Source of the DNA: Bacteroidota bacterium
GTDB taxonomy: Bacteria; Bacteroidota; Bacteroidia; Cytophagales; Cyclobacteriaceae
Direction of reading: 5' to 3'
DNA: 44,772 nucleotides
NCBI GenBank assembly: GCA_022567155.1
Contig: JADFHN010000028.1
Location: 1 to 44,772 of the forward strand
Numbering within the stretch: the stretch's first letter is position 1; each line of letters opens with the position of its first letter. Position numbers and translations under genes: made by a program. Shown here in pieces: positions 1 to 6,181 of the stretch. A model generated the notes under the pieces. That model was not told the DNA's origin, ran no database searches, and saw only the letters and a list, made by a program, of their open reading frames with translations.

Positions 1-1
1 T

Positions 2-82
2 GGCATTTTTGGTTTCCTCATTGTGGTTGGCATCTATTTGACGTACAACATTAAGAACTCGTTTGCATTGTTTAGACATTAG
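2..82 (+). CDS. 3' end of a membrane protein gene (partial, cut by window edge)
   Basis: The frame is open from the window edge and ends at a TAG at 80-82. It encodes 26 residues: a hydrophobic stretch (GIFGFLIVVGIYLTYNI) and a short basic tail (FALFRH), which looks like a final transmembrane helix with a cytoplasmic end. The family cannot be recognised from so little. Its base composition matches the AT-rich helicase and FtsY pieces that follow, so it probably belongs to the same archaeal segment. Confidence 0.45.
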   Translation, partial: GIFGFLIVVGIYLTYNIKNSFALFRH

Positions 83-100
83 ATATCTTCACTTTCACAA

Positions 101-109
101 TATTTAAAA
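101..109 (+). promoter_or_regulatory. Candidate archaeal TATA box before the helicase
   Basis: The sequence TATTTAAAA lies 24-32 bases upstream of the helicase ATG at 133. That is where a TATA box sits for a leaderless or nearly leaderless archaeal transcript. No ribosome binding site is visible in between, which fits. The call is an inference from spacing and the archaeal character of the gene. Confidence 0.35.
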
Positions 110-132
110 ATTAACTGAATATAACTTTAATT

Positions 133-795
133 ATGGAGTTAAAATTAATAAAGAATGACATACCAAAAGAACTGTATAACATTCTTGAGAAAGAGATTGA
201 GGTTTTAAGACCTGCACAAGTCAAGGCTGTTAAAAAAGGCTTGCTAGAGAGAAAGAATCTGCTGGTTTGCACACCAACTGCTTCTGGCAAGACATTGATA
301 GCTGAGCTTGCTGCCTTGAAATCAATTATAGAAGGCAATGGGAAAGCTATTTATATAGTGCCTTTGAAGGCTCTTGCTTCTGAAAAATACAAGGATTTCA
401 AGAAAAGATATGCTAATGTAGCTAAAGTTGCTTTGTCAATTGGTGATATTGATAGCTCAGATTCCTATTTAGTTGAGTATGATCTGATAATTGTAACAGC
501 AGAGAAACTTGACAGCCTGATAAGGCATCATGCTCCATGGTTAAGCTTAATATCCACAATAATTATAGATGAGATACATCTGTTAAATGACCCTGGAAGA
601 GGGCCAACATTAGAGATATTAATTACAATATTAAGGCAGCTGCTTAAGAAAGCCCAGATTATCGGTTTAAGCGCTACAATAGGAAATCCAAAAGAATTAG
701 CAGAATGGCTAAAAGCAGAACTGGTTATAGATAAATGGAGGCCTGTAAAGCTGCATAAAGGGGTTTATCTGGATGGTGAGATTGAGTTTGAGTAA
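133..795 (+). pseudogene. Truncated Ski2/Hel308-type DNA helicase (first RecA domain only)
   Basis: This 220-residue product is the N-terminal part of a superfamily 2 helicase of the Ski2/Hel308 group, which in archaea unwinds DNA at stalled forks. Visible motifs in order are a Q-like region (LRPAQVKAV, near residue 28), Walker A (TPTASGKT, near 50), the DExH box (IIIDEIHLLND, near 138) and motif III (GLSATIGN, near 175). The family is normally about 700 residues, with a second RecA domain (motifs IV-VI), a winged helix and a ratchet domain. All of these are missing. The frame stops at TAA 793-795, just after the conserved WRPVKL segment, and the 3' end of ftsY on the other strand begins 2 bases later. 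It cannot be a working helicase alone. It is either a truncated gene or the product of a join at about 795. Confidence 0.7.
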
Positions 796-797
796 CC

Positions 798-1593
798 TTA
801 AAGCCCCAACCCTTCTACAACCAAATCTGGCTCAAATTCCTTTAAATCAGAATATTCCTGGCCAGTTCCTAAGTATAGTATTGGTTTTTTTGTGACGTAG
901 CTTACAGAAATAGCTGCGCCTCCTTTCTCGTCGATATCAGCCTTTGCTAAAATAATGCCATCAATGCCAACTGCCTCATTAAAGGTTTTTGCCTGCTCAA
1001 CACAGTCGTTTCCAGTTATTGCTTCTCCTACGAATACTTTAAGGTCTGGCTTTGCTACTTTAACAATTTTTTTCATCTCTTCCATAAGATTAACGTTGCT
1101 ATGCAGCCTTCCTGCTGTGTCTATTAAAACAACATCAATGTTTTTTGCTTTTGCGTGCTTTATTGCGTCAAAAGCGACAGCTGCTGGATCACTACCATAA
1201 TCATGTTTTATTAATCTAACACCTAATTTATCTGCATGAATTTGCAATTGCTCTATGGAAGCTGCCCTGAAAGTGTCGGAAGCTGCCAGAACGCAAGAAA
1301 TTTTATTGTTTTTTAATAAATCTGCAATTTTTGCAATAGTTGTGGTTTTTCCAGATCCATTAACTCCAAAAAATGCAATTACAAATGGTTTCTCACTAAT
1401 TTTTATTTTTTGCAATAAACTTATTTTTTCAACATCAAATAAATTCTCAACAGAGTTTTTTAGTGATTCTCTTATTGTATCCTCTATTTTTGTTCTTTTT
1501 ATTGGTTTTTCAACTAGACTTTGTCCTAAATCTGATTTTATTTTTTCTATCACTTCTATAGCAACATTTTTTTCCATTAGGGTCAGTTCTAAA
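798..1593 (-). CDS. ftsY: Archaeal-type signal recognition particle receptor FtsY, 5'-truncated
   Basis: FtsY is the GTPase that docks the signal recognition particle at the membrane. The NG domain is present: a short N-domain helix (NVAIEVIEKI), P-loop GVNGSGKTTT, ASDTFRAASIEQL, the DTAGRLH G3 motif, and the closing GTGQEYSDL segment with a natural C-terminus. The G4-region sequence KADIDEKGGAA is the archaeal form; bacterial FtsY has TKLDGTAKGG. The first ATG in frame is at 1577, but the frame reads on upstream as LELTL, which matches the family's N-domain (LELxLLE), up to about 1593. It then meets non-homologous codons and a TAG near 1608-1610. So the gene is cut at its 5' end where the sequence identity changes. 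The nearby bacterial genes give no operon context. Confidence 0.8.
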
Positions 1594-1698
1594 TAAGAAG
1601 CTAACAGCTATATAAGAATTCCAGTTTTCTAATAACCAATCAATTATAGCAGGAACTTCCTCTTTATCATAACTAATAGTATTGCTAACATTTTGATA
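1579..1698 (-). pseudogene. Ribonucleotide-reductase-like peptide fragment
   Basis: In the frame one base off from ftsY, the minus strand reads YQNVSNTISYDKEEVPAII, then DWLLENWNSYIAVSFLFRTD. From memory this resembles the C-terminal part of class II ribonucleotide reductases (an NVS.T start, a [D/E]W[L/I].EN segment, then a [I/V]SFL motif), but the match cannot be tested here. The frame is closed by a stop at 1708-1710 on its 5' side. On its 3' side it slides into the ftsY gene out of frame. About 40 residues are present, so this is a gene scrap lying across the ftsY breakpoint. Confidence 0.35.
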
Positions 1699-1781
1699 GT
1701 CAGCCGATTAAATCGTTTTTATTCTTTGCAATTCTCAAATATTGTTATCACCTTCAGCCGATAAACTAAAAAAATACAATT

Positions 1782-2003
1782 ATGAAAAATCGAACATTTA
1801 AAGCAGGCAAAGAGTACGCCTTTTTGGGTGAAGAGCTGGTTGAAATGATTAACAACCAGGCCAGGGCAATTAGCATCAGTCATCACCTGGAAGAGCTGGA
1901 CAGACCAACCTACATTGATGCATACACAGATGCCCTGGAGGGTAAAATTCCTTTGTATAAGGATAAATATATCCGCAAGCTGCTGAAAGAACGGGCCAGG
2001 TAG
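1782..2003 (+). CDS. Small orphan protein, 73 residues
   Basis: The ATG at 1782 is followed by a clean frame ending in TAG. The product is charged and probably helical, with no signal peptide, no membrane segment and no cysteines (KAGKEYAFLGEELVEMINN near the start, KIPLYKDKYIRKLLKERAR at the end). I do not recognise the family. Its codon use and base composition resemble the bacterial part of the window more than the archaeal left edge, so it is probably the first gene on the Bacteroidota side of the junction. It has no obvious operon partner. Confidence 0.5.
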   Translation: MKNRTFKAGKEYAFLGEELVEMINNQARAISISHHLEELDRPTYIDAYTDALEGKIPLYKDKYIRKLLKERAR

Positions 2004-2082
2004 GCCAGGGTAGATCATTGCTAATAATCAGGCAGTGATTTACTGCGACCACATAGGTTAGTATTACTAACATTATGATAGC

Positions 2083-2241
2083 AAAAAACAGAAACCGCGC
2101 GGAGTAGTTGACGTATGCCGGCAACTGAAAGCCCAAGGGATAGGGATAAGCCAAATTTACCGCTGGCTACAAAGGCAAGGCATTTGTTTCAGTAATGTTA
2201 CAGTAATATATTATATTTCACTGTACATCAATCATTAATAC
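2083..2241 (+). pseudogene. Possible helix-turn-helix peptide remnant
   Basis: A stretch without a convincing start codon reads VVDVCRQLKAQGIGISQIYR followed by WLQRQG, then loses character and stops at TAA 2239-2241. The pattern (VCRQLK....ISQIYRWL) is like the helix-turn-helix of transposase or recombinase N-termini, where a recognition helix ends in a YRW triplet. The only nearby ATG, at 2075, is in another frame and meets a TAG after ten codons, so a frameshift near the start may have killed the gene. It could also be chance. No function can be assigned. Confidence 0.25.
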
Positions 2242-2248
2242 CATGTTA

Positions 2249-2269
2249 TTCGAGTCCTGGTGAGGCTAC
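2249..2269 (+). other. tRNA 3'-end-like scrap
   Basis: The sequence TTCGAGTCCTGG at 2249-2260 looks like a T-loop and the 3' strand of a T-stem, followed by an acceptor-like TGAGGCTAC. The bases upstream do not supply the other strand of the T-stem, an anticodon arm or a D arm, and no CCA follows, so this is not a functional tRNA. Tails of tRNA genes are common attachment sites for integrated elements, so it may be a leftover of one. The stretch 2270-2350 holds nothing else recognisable. Confidence 0.25.
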
Positions 2270-2350
2270 AAATCCTATTCTACCTGTCCGCCCTTCTCAT
2301 GTGCTAATGAGCTTTTATGTAAAACTACATCGTTTTATGAAACGATATTC

Positions 2351-3544
2351 TCAGAATTCAATGTTCTGACCCGGTATATAGTTGGGAAAAATAGTCATAT
2401 GGATTTTTTTGACTTCGTTGAAAAGCAGTTCTCTTAGTTGGGGTACATTTTCTTTGGTTGCCGCTGAAATAATTACTTTATATACATTTGACAGAACAGT
2501 AACTCCTGAGGCAATATGCTGTCCTGATATCTCGTTTTCCTGCCCTTCCGGAGTCAGTGCATCCTTAAGCTTATCAATTTTATTAAAAGCAACTATAGTG
2601 GGTTTATCCAGTGATTCAAGTTCTTTAAGGGTGTCATTCACTACTTTTATTTGTTCCTCAAAAGAAGGATGTGATATGTCCACCACATGCAGAAGGATAT
2701 CCGCATCGCGCACATCATCAAGTGTGGACTTAAAGCTTTCAACAAGAGCATGTGGAAGTTTGCGGATAAATCCAACGGTATCAGTCAACAAAAACGGGAT
2801 CCGGTTGATCACTACTTTTCGGATGGTAGAATCTACGGTTGCAAACAATTTATCTTCCACAAAAACGTCCGCTTTGGTCAGCAATTTCATTATGGTGGAT
2901 TTACCAACATTTGTATAACCCACCAACGCCACTTTTACGATATTTCCCCGCGATTTACGTTGCGTAATGGCCTGTCTGTCAATTTTATCAAGCTTCTTTT
3001 TCAGCACAGTAATCTGCTTTCTGATAACACGGCGGTCCGTTTCGATTTCCATTTCACCGGCGCCACCACGTGTGCCCGTACCTCCCCGTTGCCGTTCCAG
3101 GTGTGTCCACAATCTGGTCAGACGCGGCAGCAGGTACTGGTACCTGGCAAGTTCAACCTGTGTTCGTGCCTGGGAAGTTTTTGCTCTTTTTAAAAATATA
3201 TCAAGTATCAGGAGACTCCGGTCATAAATCTTGCAGTCCAGCTCTTCTTCCAGATTACGCAACTGGCTTGGAGACAGGTCGTCGTCAAAAATAACCATAT
3301 CTGTTTCCCGGCTTTTTACAAATTCACTTATCTCTGCCAGCTTCCCTTTTCCAACAAAAGACCTTACATCCGCTGCATGTGCTTTCTGGATAAACATCTT
3401 CGTGGTTACTACTCCCATGGTAGTGGCCAGGAATTTCAGTTCTTCCAGATACTCTTTTGTTTTTGCCGGGCTTTGATGATTGGTGGCTAAAGCCACTAAT
3501 ACAGCCGTTTCTTTTGGGGGATGGGTGGAATAATATTGCGTCAT
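2351..3544 (-). CDS. hflX: GTPase HflX
   Basis: HflX is a ribosome-associated GTPase that binds the 50S subunit and splits stalled 70S ribosomes. The 397-residue product has the HflX N-terminal domain (residues ~1-190), including the glycine-rich linker ERQRGGTGTRGGAGEMEIE and the signature QxELARYxYLLPRL. The G domain follows: G1 GYTNVGKST, the G2 region LFATVDST, G3 DTVGFI and G4 NKID. Length and start are normal for the family. It is transcribed away from the polysaccharide cluster and stands alone. A TAnnTTTG-type box lies 20-28 bases before the start. The call is secure. Confidence 0.95.
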   Translation of the reverse strand: MTQYYSTHPPKETAVLVALATNHQSPAKTKEYLEELKFLATTMGVVTTKMFIQKAHAADVRSFVGKGKLAEISEFVKSRETDMVIFDDDLSPSQLRNLEEELDCKIYDRSLLILDIFLKRAKTSQARTQVELARYQYLLPRLTRLWTHLERQRGGTGTRGGAGEMEIETDRRVIRKQITVLKKKLDKIDRQAITQRKSRGNIVKVALVGYTNVGKSTIMKLLTKADVFVEDKLFATVDSTIRKVVINRIPFLLTDTVGFIRKLPHALVESFKSTLDDVRDADILLHVVDISHPSFEEQIKVVNDTLKELESLDKPTIVAFNKIDKLKDALTPEGQENEISGQHIASGVTVLSNVYKVIISAATKENVPQLRELLFNEVKKIHMTIFPNYIPGQNIEF

Positions 3545-3564
3545 CTGGTTACTCTTCTTACTCG

Positions 3565-3572
3565 CAAAAGTA
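3565..3572 (-). promoter_or_regulatory. Candidate -7 box for hflX
   Basis: On the minus strand the sequence reads TACTTTTG, a full match to the Bacteroidota -7 consensus TAnnTTTG. It lies 20 bases upstream of the hflX start codon. No clear TTTG -33 element is visible at the expected distance, so the call is moderate. Confidence 0.4.
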
Positions 3573-3719
3573 TTCTATCTGAATATTTATTGTTTTAGAT
3601 TTGTAAAAAGATTAATTTCGATTTTTAAGGTTACTTTACAGGCTATCAACGAATAAACTCATACAAGACTTTTACGGGCAGATTTTTTTATACATCTTTA
3701 ACGCTGCCAATTTTTTAAT

Positions 3720-4829
3720 ATGAAGATTGCAATCGTACTTAATACATCCTGGAATATCTACAATTTCAGATTAGGATTGGTAAAAAAATTGATATCTGAA
3801 GGTAATAGCTTATATGCCATTGCTCCGCATGACGATTATTCGGAGAAACTGGAGAATATTGGTTGCAGTTATTTTCCTGTCAGAATGGATTCAAGAGGAA
3901 TAAATCCCCTGAAAGATCTTGCCTTGTTATTTGAACTTTTTTCCATTTATAGAAAATTAAGACCGGATGTAATACTACATTATACCATTAAACCTAACAT
4001 TTACGGGACAATGGCCGCAAGGCTGCTTGGAATACCCGTAATCAACAATGTGTGTGGCCTGGGTACAGCCTTTCTGAAGAAGAACATACTATCGAAATTG
4101 GTTGTAACACTTTATAAAATTGCTTTCAGGTCTTCCGGCAAGATTTTTTTTCAGAATAATGAAGACAAGAAATTTTTTGAGAAAGTAAAAATTGTACGGA
4201 AAGATCAGTCTGAAGTTCTGCCCGGATCCGGTATCGATCCTGAAATTTTTAAACCTGCAGGTCGGATCGTCAAAAACAAAAAATTCACATTTTTGCTCAT
4301 ATCAAGGCTCATCCATGACAAGGGAATTCTTGAATATATCGATGCAATTAAGATGCTCAAAGAACAAAATATCGACGCCAACTTTCAGCTATTGGGCCCG
4401 AAAGACCCGAAACACCGCAGAGGAATACCCGAAGAGCTTATTGATCAATGGATGGCTAACAACATAGTGGACTATCTGGGCTCTACGGATGATGTAAAGC
4501 CCTTTATCGAAAAAGCTGACTGCGTGGTTTTACCTTCGTATCGTGAAGGTACGCCCCGTACATTGCTTGAAGCGGCAAGTTTTGCCAAACCCATTATCAC
4601 TACCCGCGTAGCCGGATGCACGAATATTGTCATTGACAATCAAAATGGATTTCTCTGTAAGGTAAAAAACAGCGTGGATCTGGCCGAAAAAATGAATAAA
4701 ATGGCAGGCCTGGATGAAAAGGAACGAGTTGAAATGGGTATAAACAGCCGCAACCGGATCGAACAGGTATTTGATGAGAAAATTGTGATCAGCAAATATT
4801 TGAATGCAATCGATAAGTTAGGAAGATAA
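3720..4829 (+). CDS. Glycosyltransferase family 4, polysaccharide assembly
   Basis: The 369-residue product has the GT-B fold layout of GT4 enzymes. An N-terminal acceptor domain starts NTSWNIYNFRLGLVKKL, a form typical of PglA/TuaC-like transferases acting on undecaprenyl-linked sugars. A C-terminal nucleotide-sugar domain contains SRLIHDKGILEY and the E-x7-E motif in SYREGTPRTLLEA. It probably adds a sugar to a lipid-linked oligosaccharide on the cytoplasmic face of the inner membrane. The gene opens a same-strand run with rmlC, wza-like and wzc-like genes, which supports a role in capsule or exopolysaccharide synthesis. The exact sugar cannot be told from the sequence. Confidence 0.85.
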   Translation: MKIAIVLNTSWNIYNFRLGLVKKLISEGNSLYAIAPHDDYSEKLENIGCSYFPVRMDSRGINPLKDLALLFELFSIYRKLRPDVILHYTIKPNIYGTMAARLLGIPVINNVCGLGTAFLKKNILSKLVVTLYKIAFRSSGKIFFQNNEDKKFFEKVKIVRKDQSEVLPGSGIDPEIFKPAGRIVKNKKFTFLLISRLIHDKGILEYIDAIKMLKEQNIDANFQLLGPKDPKHRRGIPEELIDQWMANNIVDYLGSTDDVKPFIEKADCVVLPSYREGTPRTLLEAASFAKPIITTRVAGCTNIVIDNQNGFLCKVKNSVDLAEKMNKMAGLDEKERVEMGINSRNRIEQVFDEKIVISKYLNAIDKLGR

Positions 4830-4866
4830 ATTTTGAATATCTTGGTGGCAGTAATTATATGCTGCC

Positions 4867-5412
4867 ATGGAAATAATACCAACGGGATTTGAAGGTCTGA
4901 TAGAAATTATCCCAAAAATTTATACGGATCAGAGAGGGTATTTTCTCGAAACATTTCGCGCTGATGTACTTGCTGATTATGGATTAAAGGTCGATTTTGT
5001 TCAGGACAATCAATCCTATTCTTTTAAAAATGTAATCCGGGGACTACATCTGCAGCTACCCCCGCATGACCAAATTAAACTTGTAATGGTTGTTACCGGT
5101 AAGGTTATGGATATTGTAGTTGATGTAAGAAAGGAATCTGCTACCTTCGGGAAGCATTATAAATGCCTACTTGAAAGTGACCGGGGCAACATGCTCTATA
5201 TTCCTGCCGGTTTTGCTCATGGCATTGCCGTTTTGGAAAATTCGTTGTTCGCTTACAAATGCTCGGCATACTATAATAAAAATGCTGAAACCGGAATATA
5301 TTATAATGACAGTAAATTGGCTATTGATTGGGGGATTGAGGATCCTGTAATTACAGTAAAGGATAAATTACTACCTTCATTTGAAGAATTCTGCGAAAAA
5401 TATGAACTTTAG
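4867..5412 (+). CDS. rfbC: dTDP-4-dehydrorhamnose 3,5-epimerase (RmlC)
   Basis: RmlC epimerises dTDP-4-keto-6-deoxyglucose at C3 and C5, the third step of dTDP-L-rhamnose synthesis. The 181-residue length is normal. The cupin core shows the early IYTDQRGYFLETF segment, the catalytic histidine in RGLHLQ, GKVMDIVVDVRK, and FAHGI. No rmlA, rmlB or rmlD lies nearby, so the rest of the rhamnose pathway must be encoded elsewhere, or the enzyme may act on a related dTDP-sugar. Its last 11 bases overlap the start of the next gene, so translation of the two is probably coupled. Confidence 0.92.
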   Translation: MEIIPTGFEGLIEIIPKIYTDQRGYFLETFRADVLADYGLKVDFVQDNQSYSFKNVIRGLHLQLPPHDQIKLVMVVTGKVMDIVVDVRKESATFGKHYKCLLESDRGNMLYIPAGFAHGIAVLENSLFAYKCSAYYNKNAETGIYYNDSKLAIDWGIEDPVITVKDKLLPSFEEFCEKYEL

Positions 5413-6181
5413 GACTATAAAAACACGCACATATATCATCTTATTGGCCTCTTTATTTGGAGCCTGCAAGTCGTATAAGCAGCATCTGATGTTTGATTAT
5501 GATGAAGGATATCCTTTTGCCCAACTTCAGGCAGATGCGATGGCGGTAGAACGAAATTATGCTATCCAGCCTGACGACTATATTCAGATTGAAGTTTATA
5601 CTAAAAGCGGCGAACGAATAATAGACCCTGATCTTGAATTGAACAGATCATTTGCAGGAGACCGTATTTCAATTGCTAACCGGCCTGAACCGGAATATCT
5701 TGTAAAACCCGACAGTACGGTAAAGCTGCCAATGGTGGGCTATATTAAGCTCGCCGGCTTTACAATCGACGGGGCAAGCAGGGTTCTAGAAGAAGCCTAT
5801 TCTGAGTTTTATGAAGACACATTTGTACTTATCCGGTTTACAAACAAACGGGTAATTGTTCTGGGAGCGTCAGGTGGAATGCTCATACCTCTTGAAAATG
5901 AAAATATGAGTGTTGCAGAAGTGGTAGCCCTTGCCGGAGGTATTAATAAAAGCACAAAAGCACATAATATACGATTAATTCGAGGAGATGAAGTATTTTT
6001 GATAGACTTAAGTACACTGGATGGGTATTACAGGACGAATCAGACGGTTATGTCAGGTGATATTCTGTATATCGAACCGGTTCCAAGAGTTTTGACGCAA
6101 AGCGCTACTGAAATTTCATTGATTGTAAGCTCAATTACTGCTTTAACAACCTTATTGTTACTTATCCTAACTTTAAATTGA
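5402..6181 (+). CDS. Wza/BexD-type polysaccharide export lipoprotein
   Basis: The start is taken at the ATG at 5402, which gives MNFRTIKTRTYIILLASLFG followed by a lipobox ending in Cys (FGAC). That makes a lipoprotein of about 259 residues. An in-frame ATG at 5381 would place extra charged residues before the signal peptide. The body has a Poly_export domain (IQPDDYIQIEVYTKSGERI, then a SLBB-like region VKLPMVGYIKLAG) and a hydrophobic C-terminal segment (SLIVSSITALTTLLLLIL). It should form the outer-membrane or periplasmic part of an export channel together with the Wzc-like protein that follows. Confidence 0.85.
   Translation: MNFRTIKTRTYIILLASLFGACKSYKQHLMFDYDEGYPFAQLQADAMAVERNYAIQPDDYIQIEVYTKSGERIIDPDLELNRSFAGDRISIANRPEPEYLVKPDSTVKLPMVGYIKLAGFTIDGASRVLEEAYSEFYEDTFVLIRFTNKRVIVLGASGGMLIPLENENMSVAEVVALAGGINKSTKAHNIRLIRGDEVFLIDLSTLDGYYRTNQTVMSGDILYIEPVPRVLTQSATEISLIVSSITALTTLLLLILTLN

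Noticed and set aside
2249-2269. A complete tRNA gene
   Set aside because: Only T-arm and acceptor-like bases are present; no matching 5' strand, D arm or anticodon arm is found upstream.
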